Source of the DNA: Deltaproteobacteria bacterium
GTDB taxonomy: Bacteria > Myxococcota_A > Polyangia > JAAYKL01
Direction: 5' to 3'
DNA length: 42,279 nt
NCBI GenBank assembly: GCA_016936575.1
Contig: JAFGXQ010000020.1
Span: 1-42,279 of the forward strand
Position numbers and translations under genes: made by a program
Notes under the pieces: model-generated
What the model saw: only the letters and a program-made list of their open reading frames with translations
Told to the model about the DNA's origin: nothing
Database searches by the model: none
Shown: positions 33,014 to 42,199 of the stretch, one piece after another
Layout: every line of letters begins with the position of its first letter
Position numbering within the stretch: position 1 is the first letter of the stretch

Positions 33014-35038
33014 TTAATGTGCGCCGGAACGCCTGGGAATACTCACCGTAAAACGGGTGCCTCTCGGCCCTTGGGTGTCATCGGTATTCGATGTCACTGA
33101 AATCTGACCTCTATGCATTTTCACAATGCCGTATGATACACTCAATCCAAGTCCTGTACCTTTGCCGATTTTCTTTGTCGTGAAAAACGGTTGAAATACC
33201 TTCTCGATATTTTCCTTTGAAATGCCCACGCCGGTATCGATAAAATTCACCTTCACCCGCGTCTCACTGTCTGTGGTACTGACGGTCAGCGTTCCGCCTT
33301 CAAACATGGCTGCGTACGCATTTGAAATAATATTTGTGAAGACTTGCATCATCTGGTCGGGATCCATCTCGCAAGACGGGTCCGCATGACCGAATTGCAT
33401 CTTCAACTCAATATTGTCGGGTTTGGGAATGCTCTCCACACTCTTTCTAATCTGCTCTTCGAGATTCACTTCTTCAAAAAGCACTTTATTTTCCCTGGCA
33501 AAATCGAGCAGATTGGCGACAATTCGCTTGCTCCGCTGTGCCTGATCCGCAATCATTTTCAAATCATCGTACATTTCGGAGTTGGTATTCAGCTCATCAA
33601 GCAGCAAATGCGAATACATTAACACAACCCCCAGAGGATTATTCAACTCATGGGCCACCCCCGCAGCCAGTTGCCCCATGCTCGCCAGCTTTTCAGACTG
33701 CAGCAGTTGATCTTGCGCTGTCGCAAGACGGGCATCTGAAAGGGACAGATCATTCACTGTTTCCTTCAGCCGCTCAATCACATACGGCAGACACATTTCG
33801 CCTTCGGCCAATCCCTTGTGAATGGCAATCGCATGCGCCCGACAGGTCGGGTACCCACAGGCGCCGCAATTAAGTTCGTCGGAGTAATCGCGCTTTCCGA
33901 GTCGCTCCAGAATCTCGTGCAGTTCGTCATAGGAAGGCGTCGGTACCCGTTGGTCATCCGCATTGAAATTTCTCGACAGATTCAGCGATGCAAATCGGTT
34001 CATGTCCTGATGGTGCTGTTGCTTTTTCGACTGATAATTGCGAAACCGCACGTACTGACTCACTCTGGAACGACGTCGAAACTTCGGTTCGGTAGAAACC
34101 ATTCCCGGCCCCATGATACAACCGCTGCACGACAACACTTCAAGCAGCTTCGCGTCCATTTTGCTTTCTGCGAATTCTGAGATAGCTTGAACAAATTCAG
34201 AAATCCCATCGGCCGACACGATCTCATCCGCCGCCAAATCCTCGTACATGTCAGCCGCCTGCAGCATTCCCCGATTAATCGGAAACAGCGCACCCAGGCC
34301 GCCATGGGGCGGATCAAAATCGGACGGCGCACTATTTTTGGGCGAAATATCGGCGAAAGAAAACATCTCTTTCAGCTCTTTAAACGTAAGAACTTCGTCT
34401 ACTTCACCTTTCACCGCCTCATGAACCGCTTCGGCCTTCTTCGCGATGCACGGCCCGATAAAAACGATGTTCAAATCATTTCCGTGCTGTTCATGAAGCG
34501 CCCGCGCCAATGCAATCATGGGAGAAACAATCGGTGCCAACTGAGGAACAATTTCGGGATGATACTTCTCCACATAACCGACCACCGCCGGACACGTGGT
34601 TGCGATATACCTGTTGTTTGAACGCTCCAACATCAATGACCGATATCGCTCCGCCACCAGGTCGGCGCCGAAGGACACCTCGGTAACCAAATCAAACCCG
34701 AGCGCTCGAAGCATTCCAACCAGTACTCTGAAATCAAGCCCGGCAAACTCGGCCGGAAAACTGGGAGCGATACAGGCGACAACCCGTTTATCGCCATCAT
34801 CCAACAGCGCTTTCACCTCATCAATCGCCCGAACAAACCGCTTCGCCCCCTGACTGCATACCTTAACGCAGTTGCCGCAGGCAATACATCGTGAGGCCAC
34901 CACTTCGGCCTGCCCTTCCACAATTCGAATGGCTTTTGCCGGGCATTCCCTGACGCAGGTATAACACACCCGGCATTTATCCTTCACCGTGCGGACAAAG
35001 CCTTTGGTTGTTTCACATGTGGGTTCTGAAGCGCTCAT
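33014..35038 (-). CDS. Sensory [FeFe]-hydrogenase/histidine kinase fusion
   Basis: The 674-residue protein combines a hydrogenase and a kinase. Order: two [4Fe-4S] motifs (CRVCYTC, CIACGNC; residues 22-61), an H domain with L1 TTCPAVVGYVEKYHP (Cys149), L2 GPCIAKKAE (Cys197) and L3 LSCSGCIMGPG (Cys304, Cys307), an FeS domain (CGACGYPTC plus Cys416, about 391-416), then a kinase core with H-box GVAHELNNPLG (His463), NIISNAYAAM, DTGVGIS and GTGLGLS. All four expected H-cluster cysteines are present, but L1 lacks the paired TSCC and L3 differs from CPGGC, as in sensory rather than catalytic groups. It probably senses H2 or redox state and phosphorylates neighbouring receivers. It lies 4 bp after hydA. 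Confidence 0.9.
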   Translation of the reverse strand: MSASEPTCETTKGFVRTVKDKCRVCYTCVRECPAKAIRIVEGQAEVVASRCIACGNCVKVCSQGAKRFVRAIDEVKALLDDGDKRVVACIAPSFPAEFAGLDFRVLVGMLRALGFDLVTEVSFGADLVAERYRSLMLERSNNRYIATTCPAVVGYVEKYHPEIVPQLAPIVSPMIALARALHEQHGNDLNIVFIGPCIAKKAEAVHEAVKGEVDEVLTFKELKEMFSFADISPKNSAPSDFDPPHGGLGALFPINRGMLQAADMYEDLAADEIVSADGISEFVQAISEFAESKMDAKLLEVLSCSGCIMGPGMVSTEPKFRRRSRVSQYVRFRNYQSKKQQHHQDMNRFASLNLSRNFNADDQRVPTPSYDELHEILERLGKRDYSDELNCGACGYPTCRAHAIAIHKGLAEGEMCLPYVIERLKETVNDLSLSDARLATAQDQLLQSEKLASMGQLAAGVAHELNNPLGVVLMYSHLLLDELNTNSEMYDDLKMIADQAQRSKRIVANLLDFARENKVLFEEVNLEEQIRKSVESIPKPDNIELKMQFGHADPSCEMDPDQMMQVFTNIISNAYAAMFEGGTLTVSTTDSETRVKVNFIDTGVGISKENIEKVFQPFFTTKKIGKGTGLGLSVSYGIVKMHRGQISVTSNTDDTQGPRGTRFTVSIPRRSGAH

Positions 35039-35042
35039 TGTT

Positions 35043-36770
35043 TTACTTCAATACGTTTGTTCGCTCCACATATGTGGTGTGGAGTAATCGGTGCGGTTTC
35101 TCACCGTTGGGTTTTCCTAAAAATTCTTTGTAAAGTCTGGCCACAGCCGGGTTCTGATGACTGGTTCGAAGTACTTCCTGCTGATCCAGTTTATACAGCA
35201 CCTTCTGTCTTGCTTTCACGGTTTCTGACGAAAGGTTGATGGGTTGACCGCCCCCGGATACACATCCGCCGGGGCATGTCATCACTTCGATAAAATGAAT
35301 ATCGGTTCGCTGCTCTTCCACAATTTCGTCGAGCAGTTTTCTGGCATTGGCCAATCCGCTCACCACGGCGACCCCGAGCTCCAGTTCACCCACTTTCATC
35401 TTCGCCTCTTTGCGGCCCTTGCTGGTGCGAAGTGCCGGAATCTTCAGGTCGTCCATTTCTTCGCCGGTCACCATGAAGTAGGCGGTTCGAATCGCCGCCT
35501 CCATGACCCCGCCGCTGCCTCCGAACAGTTTTCCGGCGGAGCTTCGTTCACCAAAGGGATTGTCGGCGGTTTCGCCGGGCAGATTCTCAATATCAATACC
35601 GTGCATTTTAATCAGTTGCGCCAGTTCCCGTGTGGTCAGAACAAAATCCACATCGGGCACATCATCAACAATCATTTCACTGCGCCCCGCTTCAAATTTT
35701 TTGGCGGTGCACGGCATAATGGACACACTCACGATATCTTTGGGGTTCAACCCTTCCCGTTTGGCAAAAAAGCTTTTTATGATTGCCCCCAGCATCTGCT
35801 GGGGACTTTTGCAGGTCGACAAATTGGGAATCATATTCGGGTAGTACTGCTCCACAAATTTAATCCAGCCCGGCGAACACGACGTCATCATCGGTAACAC
35901 ACCTCCGCCGGTAAGCCGGGTAACCAGTTCAGTCGCTTCCTCCATAATGGTCAAATCCGCACTGAACGACGTATCAAACACCCTGTCAAATCCGAGGCGG
36001 CGCAACGCGGCGACCATTTGCGGGTCAATGTCGGTTCCCGGACGAACGCCGAACTCCTCCGCCAACGTGACCGAGACGCTGGGGGCATGCTGAACCACAA
36101 CATATTTTTTGGGGTCCGCAAGGGCAGTCATCACATCTTCAATGCTTCGTTTTTCTACCAGGGCGCCGGTCGGGCACACCAACGAGCATTGCCCGCAGTT
36201 GATGCAACTGGAAACGTTCAACCCCTCATTGAAAGCGGTTCCAACGGTTGAATCCGAGCCCCTGCCGATAAAATCGATAGCGCCTACATTTTGAATTTCC
36301 TCGCAGACACGCACACATCGGCCGCACAGAATACATTTTTCAGGGTCGCGCACCAACGAAGGGTTCGCCACGTCAACTTTCATTTTCTTGTGCTTGCCCA
36401 GATACCGTCGCTGACGTACGCCCAGCTCCGCCGCCAGATTCTGCAGCTCACAATTCCCATTTCGCGCGCAATAGTTGCAGTCATCGGGATGACTCGAAAG
36501 CAGCAGCTCGACAATGGTCTTCCGCGCCTGCACCGCTTTGGCTGAATGCGTACGAATTTTCATTCCATCGCTCACCGGAAACGCGCAACTGGGAACCAGA
36601 TTCCCGCGACCTTCCACTTCCACCACACACATCCGGCATGCGCCGGTGGGGTTCAACCCTTCCACATTACACAATGTCGGAACAGACACGCCCTCCCGCC
36701 GCAACACCTCCAACAGGGTTTCACCCACTTTCGCCTTCGCAACTCTCCCGTTTATTTCAATATGACACAT
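35043..36770 (-). CDS. hydA: Trimeric NAD-linked [FeFe] hydrogenase catalytic subunit HydA
   Basis: This 575-residue catalytic subunit contains a [2Fe-2S] domain (Cys34, 45, 48, 62), a His-ligated [4Fe-4S] domain (His94, Cys98, 101, 107), two [4Fe-4S] sites (Cys146-152, Cys189-195) and an H domain with L1 TSCSPGW (296-302), L2 MPCTAKKFE (Cys354) and L3 CPGGCVSGGGQ (Cys499, Cys503). The segment GGSGGVMEAA is intact, and the small C-terminal region is present. Together with HydB and HydC this is the layout of enzymes that couple H2 to NAD(H) and ferredoxin by electron bifurcation. Bifurcation is inferred from the family. AGAGGTG precedes ATG 36770. Confidence 0.94.
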   Translation of the reverse strand: MCHIEINGRVAKAKVGETLLEVLRREGVSVPTLCNVEGLNPTGACRMCVVEVEGRGNLVPSCAFPVSDGMKIRTHSAKAVQARKTIVELLLSSHPDDCNYCARNGNCELQNLAAELGVRQRRYLGKHKKMKVDVANPSLVRDPEKCILCGRCVRVCEEIQNVGAIDFIGRGSDSTVGTAFNEGLNVSSCINCGQCSLVCPTGALVEKRSIEDVMTALADPKKYVVVQHAPSVSVTLAEEFGVRPGTDIDPQMVAALRRLGFDRVFDTSFSADLTIMEEATELVTRLTGGGVLPMMTSCSPGWIKFVEQYYPNMIPNLSTCKSPQQMLGAIIKSFFAKREGLNPKDIVSVSIMPCTAKKFEAGRSEMIVDDVPDVDFVLTTRELAQLIKMHGIDIENLPGETADNPFGERSSAGKLFGGSGGVMEAAIRTAYFMVTGEEMDDLKIPALRTSKGRKEAKMKVGELELGVAVVSGLANARKLLDEIVEEQRTDIHFIEVMTCPGGCVSGGGQPINLSSETVKARQKVLYKLDQQEVLRTSHQNPAVARLYKEFLGKPNGEKPHRLLHTTYVERTNVLK

Positions 36771-36784
36771 ATCGGCACCTCTTT

Positions 36785-38782
36785 TTATGAAACAATAACC
36801 GCGTCTTTTTTACAGGCGTCATAGCAGGCGCCGCAGGCAATACATTTATCTGGAACGATGTAGTGCGGCGTTTTCTTCGCACCCATAATCGCATCGGTCG
36901 GACACTTCCTGGCACAAACCATACACCCCGTACACTTCTCGGAATCAATCGTGTAGGTGAGCAACTCTCTGCACACGCCGGCCGGACAACGCCGCTCGTA
37001 CACATGGGCCTCATACTCATCACGGAACCAGCGAAGGGTGCTGAGCACCGGATTGGGAGCCGATTGCCCCAGGCCGCACAAACTGGTGTCCTGAATGACG
37101 CGTGCCAGTTTTTCCATTTCAGTGATTCCCTTGAATCGCTGCAGGGCTTCCACTTTTTCGTGGCCTCTGCGTCCGCTGGTGATTCGTTCCAGAATCTCCA
37201 ACATACGCCGGGTTCCTTCCCTACAGGGAATACATTTTCCGCAGCTTTCACGCTGAATGAAATCCATGAAAAACTTGGCTACATCCACCATGCAGTTTTT
37301 CTCATCCATCACCACCAGCCCACCGGACCCCATCATTGCGCCCACTGTCTTGAGGGTTTCATAGTCGATTTGAATATCCAGGTGTTCCAGGGGGACGCAT
37401 CCACCGGACGGGCCGCCGATTTGCACACCTTTGAACTTATAGCCGCCGGGGATACCGCCACCGATTTTAAAAATAATATCGCGAATGGAGGTGCCCATCT
37501 CCACTTCAATCAATCCCGTGCGTTTCACCTTGCCCGACAGGGCGAACACCTTAGTGCCCTTGCTGGAAGAGGTCCCCACCTTGTTGAATTCAGAACCGCC
37601 GAGCTTGATAAGCTTCGGCAGGTTGGCCAGGGTCTCCACGTTATTGATGATCGTCGGTTTTCCGAACAATCCACTCACTGCCGGGTACGGCGGTCGGGGC
37701 CGAGGCATCCCGCGCTTGCCTTCGATACTGTTGATTAACGCGGTTTCCTCCCCACATACGAACGCGCCCGCGCCCTTCTTCACGATAATATCGAGACTGA
37801 ACCCGCTATCCAGGATATTGCGTCCGAGCAGTCCGTTCTCCCTGGCCTGCGCGATGGCGATATTCAAATGTTCGATTGCCAGCGGATACTCCGCGCGAAT
37901 ATAAATGTACGCTTTGGTGGCGCCGATGCCGTACGACGCTATCGCCAACCCTTCCACCAGACAATGGGGGTCGCCTTCAATAACGGCGCGATCCATAAAC
38001 GCACCGGGGTCTCCCTCGTCGGCATTGCAGATCATATATTTCTGATCGGCTTCATTGGCGCGGGCCAGCTTCCATTTGCGACCGGTTAAAAACCCACCGC
38101 CGCCGCGACCGCGCAACCCGCTCTGCTCCACCTCGTCACACAACTCGTCGGGAGTCATTTCGCGAATCACTTTGGCAAAAGACGCGTACCCGCCGCGAGC
38201 GATATACTCTTCGATTTTTACCGGACTGATCACGCCGCAGTTGGCCAGCACCCATCTTTTCTGCCCCGAAAAAAAGGATTCCTCCTCCATAAACGGCACG
38301 TTGTTCCACGATTCAAAATCTCTGGAGCGCCATTGAAAAATCGCGTTCACCTCGGTGGGCAGCGATTCATTAAGTACGTTATCGAGCAGGTGGGGCACTT
38401 TATCGGCCGTCACTTCTGCGAACGATACCCGGGTTCTGCCCGGCATCTGTATATCGACAATCGGCTCCACCGCACAGGCGCCGACGCATCCGACCTGAAC
38501 CACTGAGACATCGTGCTGCTTTTCAGACAGATATGCCCGTATCGCCTTCAGTGTTTCTCCGGCACCGGCGCCCAGACCGCAGGTTCCCGTGCCGATGTAT
38601 ATGATCGGTTTTTCTGTGGAACAGCGCAACATGGCGCCCTTCCAGGAGGAAACGGCCATAGTGACATCGGCATCGTCAAAGCATTGCGGACCGCCCTGCA
38701 AACAATCCACAAACTTCGGGCAAGGGGTATCGAGGGTATGCGTACAGCGTTCGTCATTGATAATGTTCAGTAGCCCGGTCAT
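36785..38782 (-). CDS. hydB: Trimeric [FeFe] hydrogenase FMN subunit HydB
   Basis: The 665-residue subunit has an N-terminal thioredoxin-like ferredoxin domain (GTGTCGLGAG and VGCVGAC, about 60-130), a NuoF-like FMN/NAD domain (GRGGGGFLTGRKW, CNADEGDPG, CGEETAL), an N3-type [4Fe-4S] site (CGKCIPC with CGLGQ) and two C-terminal [4Fe-4S] motifs (CTGCMVC, CIACGAC). These C-terminal clusters are typical of HydB in bifurcating hydrogenases and are absent from the other two NuoF homologues here. It overlaps hydC by 4 bp and precedes hydA by 14 bp. Its role is NAD(H) exchange and electron splitting. Confidence 0.94.
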   Translation of the reverse strand: MTGLLNIINDERCTHTLDTPCPKFVDCLQGGPQCFDDADVTMAVSSWKGAMLRCSTEKPIIYIGTGTCGLGAGAGETLKAIRAYLSEKQHDVSVVQVGCVGACAVEPIVDIQMPGRTRVSFAEVTADKVPHLLDNVLNESLPTEVNAIFQWRSRDFESWNNVPFMEEESFFSGQKRWVLANCGVISPVKIEEYIARGGYASFAKVIREMTPDELCDEVEQSGLRGRGGGGFLTGRKWKLARANEADQKYMICNADEGDPGAFMDRAVIEGDPHCLVEGLAIASYGIGATKAYIYIRAEYPLAIEHLNIAIAQARENGLLGRNILDSGFSLDIIVKKGAGAFVCGEETALINSIEGKRGMPRPRPPYPAVSGLFGKPTIINNVETLANLPKLIKLGGSEFNKVGTSSSKGTKVFALSGKVKRTGLIEVEMGTSIRDIIFKIGGGIPGGYKFKGVQIGGPSGGCVPLEHLDIQIDYETLKTVGAMMGSGGLVVMDEKNCMVDVAKFFMDFIQRESCGKCIPCREGTRRMLEILERITSGRRGHEKVEALQRFKGITEMEKLARVIQDTSLCGLGQSAPNPVLSTLRWFRDEYEAHVYERRCPAGVCRELLTYTIDSEKCTGCMVCARKCPTDAIMGAKKTPHYIVPDKCIACGACYDACKKDAVIVS

Positions 38783-39267
38783 TTCTGCTCTCCCTTTTTC
38801 GCCGCTTCTTTTTTATATGTTTTTACGATGCGCGTTGCGTCGTCATCGACAAGCTTGGCGTGAAATTCTCCATTCACCGCGATGACCGGCGCCAACCCGC
38901 ATGCGCCGATGCACGAAACCACTTCGAGGCTGAACTTCCCGTCTTTCGAGGTTTCTCCGTCACTGATTCCCAAATCCCGGGAGAAACGGTCAAACACACC
39001 CGAGGAACCCTTCACGTGACATGCGGTTCCGCGGCATACCTGTATGTGATAGTCGCCTACCGGCTGAAAGCGAAACTGGTTGTAAAAGGTTGCCACACCG
39101 TAAATCTTGCTTGTCGGCAAATTGAGATAGGCGCCGATTTGAATAACCGCCTCTTTGGAGAGATAGCCGCATGCTTCCTGCACCTCTTGAAGAATCGGAA
39201 TCAACGCATCGCGCTTGGCATCGGTGTACCTGGCCAATATCGCTGTCACTTTCGCTTCTGTAGTCAT
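38779..39267 (-). CDS. hydC: Trimeric [FeFe] hydrogenase NuoE-like subunit HydC
   Basis: The 162-residue NuoE-like subunit has a complete [2Fe-2S] ligand set: CRGTACH (CX4C) and CIGAC (CX3C), unlike the two NuoE domains of the hox region. Conserved YGVATFYNQFRF precedes the first pair. It overlaps rex and hydB by 4 bp each, indicating coupled translation of rex-hydC-hydB. It provides an electron-transfer cluster within the trimeric hydrogenase. Confidence 0.94.
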   Translation of the reverse strand: MTTEAKVTAILARYTDAKRDALIPILQEVQEACGYLSKEAVIQIGAYLNLPTSKIYGVATFYNQFRFQPVGDYHIQVCRGTACHVKGSSGVFDRFSRDLGISDGETSKDGKFSLEVVSCIGACGLAPVIAVNGEFHAKLVDDDATRIVKTYKKEAAKKGEQK

Positions 39268-39917
39268 TTGGTTACCCTTTCCCTATCTGCATTCAATCCG
39301 GCAAAATAGGCCACTTTCTCTAGAACAGTACTGATATTCAGGTTCTCAACAAACACATGGCCGGGCACACGCAGCTGCACCGGAGCAAAATTCAGCACCC
39401 CGGTCACGCCGGCTTCCACCAGTCGTTCGGCAGTCTCCTGCGCCGCAGATTCAGGAACGGTGATAATCCCCACCTGCGCCCGGTTCTCGGCCACCACCCG
39501 TTCCATTTCGCTGACCGCGTAGCACCGCACCCCGTGAATCACGCGATTAATCCGCATTTCGTTCACGTCAAAACCCGCGCAAACCACCAATTTGGGATGT
39601 CGGTTCACAAAGAAATCAAGCAGCGCGCGCCCCAGGTGACCGATGCCCACCAGCACCACCCGCCGCTCCTCGCCGAATCCCAGAAAATCAGACACGGTTT
39701 GTTTCAGTTCATTAATGTCGTATCCTTTGGCGCTGCTGCCGCTGAACCCGATACTCATCAGGTCACGACGAACCTGCGCAGCGGTCACCCCGCACAACCT
39801 GGCCAGCTCATGAGAAAAAATGTTGCGCTGTTCGCCGGCGGATTGCTCATCAAGCGCGGTGCGGTACTCGCTGAGCCGTTCAATCACTTTTTTGGATATC
39901 TTTGTGCTTTCCGTCAT
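39264..39917 (-). CDS. rex: Redox-sensing repressor Rex
   Basis: Rex binds operators when NAD+ is high and lets go when NADH rises. The start is ATG 39917 (MTESTKISK); an in-frame GTG/ATG further up at 39974 would run over the operator. The 217-residue product has the winged-helix domain (about 1-80, CGVTAAQVRRDLMSIG) and a Rossmann NAD(H) domain with LVGIGHLGRALLDFF, and C-terminal FAPVQLRVP. As first gene of the hyd operon with an operator 26 bases before its start, it should repress itself and the hydrogenase genes together. Confidence 0.94.
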   Translation of the reverse strand: MTESTKISKKVIERLSEYRTALDEQSAGEQRNIFSHELARLCGVTAAQVRRDLMSIGFSGSSAKGYDINELKQTVSDFLGFGEERRVVLVGIGHLGRALLDFFVNRHPKLVVCAGFDVNEMRINRVIHGVRCYAVSEMERVVAENRAQVGIITVPESAAQETAERLVEAGVTGVLNFAPVQLRVPGHVFVENLNISTVLEKVAYFAGLNADRERVTK

Positions 39918-39942
39918 GAGGAAACCTGTGATTTTTTTAACG

Positions 39943-39960
39943 CTGTGAATTTTTTCACAG
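39943..39960. promoter_or_regulatory. Rex operator
   Basis: CTGTGAATTTTTTCACAG is a perfect 7-4-7 inverted repeat matching the Rex consensus TTGTGAAnnnnTTCACAA at all but the outermost base pair. It lies 26 bases before the rex start and about 6 bases after the predicted transcription start, where bound Rex would block the polymerase. Confidence 0.88.
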
Positions 39961-39972
39961 AAGTTTGGTATC

Positions 39973-40000
39973 ACTATGCGCTTTTTTTTCAGGGTGTCAA
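39973..40000 (-). promoter_or_regulatory. Probable sigma-70 promoter of the rex-hyd operon
   Basis: On the minus strand, a perfect -35 TTGACA (40000-39995) and a -10 CATAGT (39978-39973) lie 16 bp apart. Transcription would begin near 39966, placing the Rex operator immediately downstream. No second promoter was obvious within the operon. Confidence 0.7.
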
Positions 40001-40178
40001 CAAAATTTTATAAATTTGTCGTTGTCCACCGCTCCAGCAGTCAAATATATTGAATATATTCCGCTCCCCTACCCAACGCCGGGCTTAACTTTGTCGCATG
40101 TGAACCGTTACTGATGAAAGAATCATGTAAACCATTTTTCCTGTAATATCAGGATATTCCCAGTAGGCGACATCGCGT

Positions 40179-42047
40179 ATGACTCAGCCATTGAACGCCA
40201 TACAACAAAATCTCAACCGCATCCCGGTTCTCGGTACAAGCGCAGAAGAAATTCTGAACTGCCCTGTGTCAAATGTCACATTCGGCATGAATGAACGGAA
40301 ACAGCCGTGGCTGTGTTTCAAAAAGGACCATCTATACGATGAAATCAATCCGCTGGTTCGCACCGTTGAAGACATTCAGGCGCTCGGCATCACAGAACCC
40401 AATGACTTGCTGTTGTTTTTCGGGCTGGGACTTGGATTTCACGCGGAACTGCTGGCGGCACAGAAAAAAGGCCCGTTACTCATTTTTGAACCGAATATTG
40501 AAATTATCGCCGTAGCCATGCGTTCGCGAGTGCTGAATCTACCGAACACGAGAATAATCACCCAGTTCTCGACGCTGTACGACACAATGAAGAAGGCGCT
40601 GTTCCTCACTACGCGCACGGTCTCCGCAGGCGCCATGCCCCGCTATAAAAACGTATTTCCCCGGGAATGCGACAGATTCACCTCAACTGCATCGCAAGTA
40701 TTAACCGACTTAAATATAAAGAACGAATCGCAAAATAAATATACTGAAGCGCTGGGACTGGCAGCACAAAGTCTGCGTTTGGTATCGCAATTGCCGCCGG
40801 TTGAGGCACTGAAACCGCTGGTCACCGGAAAACCCGGCATTTTCGTGGGTGCAGGTCCATCACTTGACAACAATATTGAAGCACTGAAAGACGCGCAGAA
40901 CCATTCTCTCATCGTTGCGGCCAACTCCGCGCTGCGTCCGCTCCACCGTGCCGGAATCACTCCCGATATGGTACTTGTGGTGGAAACCAATGATTTATCA
41001 ACGCATTTCAACATTGGTGACCTGAACAAAACCACACTGATTGTCACCGGCGCATCGCATCAATCATACCTGCGAATGCCGTTTCGACATACGTTTTCAA
41101 TTGTGACATCGGGTAATCCATACGGAGACTGGATGGCACGCGCCCAGAATCGACTCGTAATTCCCGCGGCCGGAAGCGTCGCCCTGGTTGCTTTCTCTCT
41201 ACTGCAGAAATTGGGCTGCGACCCGATAATCGGCGCGGGAATGGATTTATCTTATCAGACAGGCGCCAGTCATGCCGCCGGAGCGGAAGACGCCGATACT
41301 TGGGTGAAAATTAACCCAGACAAAGGCACACTCATCGGGTACGTTCATCCCGAGAACACCACCGGAGCCGATGCGTCGAAGCATCATCCCCTGGACGGCG
41401 CGCCGGTAGAACTCGAAGCATATGAAGTGCGCGGATGGGAAGAAAACAGCACCGTATTCACGACCTCTGTTTTCAACTCCTATAGATTATGGCTGGAACA
41501 CGCGGCTGAAAGCTGGGCATCAGAGAATCACCTATACAACTGTACCGAAGGGGGCGCGTATATTGAGGGGTTCAATCATCAGCCGCTGAAAGATGTAATT
41601 CATGCCTGCTGCACCGAAGAAATGCCGGTATCTCAATGGTTGGACAATATCGCCCGAACCCACACGCCCTTCCCGTCGGAACCGCTGCAACGCGTGGTAG
41701 CCGCCGATTTGGAAATACTCTCCAAGGTGGGTTTCATCGCGCGCGAAACCGCATCGCGCTGTGATCAATTGAACAGCAAAATCAAAAATCAGTCAGATAT
41801 ATCAGATGAAACCACCCGGCAGCTTCAGCAAATCGCTGATATGAAGCAAGCCATTCTCAAAACAGCGGAAAGTTCTGTACTCATGAACCGCTTGATTGTA
41901 AGCAGTCTCGAAGCAGCGGCTCAACAACCCGCGCCCGGACCATCCCCCGCGCTGAATCAATTGCTTCGGGACGCTCATTTTTTTACGGATATTCAGCGAA
42001 ACGCCGCCGCCCAACACGCCGCATTCGAATCGCTGCTGGCCCCATAG
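40179..42047 (+). CDS. DUF115/6-hydroxymethylpterin pyrophosphokinase MptE-like protein
   Basis: The 622-residue protein matches the DUF115 (motility accessory/MptE-like) family: an N-terminal region with FFGLGLGFHAELL, then the conserved GAGPSLDNNIE (about 224-234), SLIVAANSALRPLHRAGI, PDMVLVVET and later GAGMDLSY. Bacterial members often sit in flagellar or surface-glycosylation loci and are thought to transfer sugars such as pseudaminic acid to flagellin; nothing here confirms a flagellar link. The C-terminal 150 residues are helical. The start has only a weak AGGCGA site. It is divergent from the rex operon, 261 bp away. Confidence 0.75.
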   Translation: MTQPLNAIQQNLNRIPVLGTSAEEILNCPVSNVTFGMNERKQPWLCFKKDHLYDEINPLVRTVEDIQALGITEPNDLLLFFGLGLGFHAELLAAQKKGPLLIFEPNIEIIAVAMRSRVLNLPNTRIITQFSTLYDTMKKALFLTTRTVSAGAMPRYKNVFPRECDRFTSTASQVLTDLNIKNESQNKYTEALGLAAQSLRLVSQLPPVEALKPLVTGKPGIFVGAGPSLDNNIEALKDAQNHSLIVAANSALRPLHRAGITPDMVLVVETNDLSTHFNIGDLNKTTLIVTGASHQSYLRMPFRHTFSIVTSGNPYGDWMARAQNRLVIPAAGSVALVAFSLLQKLGCDPIIGAGMDLSYQTGASHAAGAEDADTWVKINPDKGTLIGYVHPENTTGADASKHHPLDGAPVELEAYEVRGWEENSTVFTTSVFNSYRLWLEHAAESWASENHLYNCTEGGAYIEGFNHQPLKDVIHACCTEEMPVSQWLDNIARTHTPFPSEPLQRVVAADLEILSKVGFIARETASRCDQLNSKIKNQSDISDETTRQLQQIADMKQAILKTAESSVLMNRLIVSSLEAAAQQPAPGPSPALNQLLRDAHFFTDIQRNAAAQHAAFESLLAP

Positions 42048-42199
42048 CAGAACCCGCATTTTCGACAGTGCACCGAAAAGCACCTTGATTTCACGTTTCT
42101 AAAAACGGTATACCCGCCCTGAACAGGGTCTCGCTCTAATGAGCAGATGCCCCCGATTATATTCAGTATATTCGGCTACTGTAAAGGACAGGCACGTAA

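Noticed and set aside
35865..35885. TSCSPGW in HydA seen as a defective TSCCPGW
   Set aside because: A serine at this position is common in trimeric NAD-linked hydrogenases, and all other loops are intact.
42085..42113. TTGATT/GTATAC promoter before the last gene
   Set aside because: The -10 match is weak, so it was not listed.
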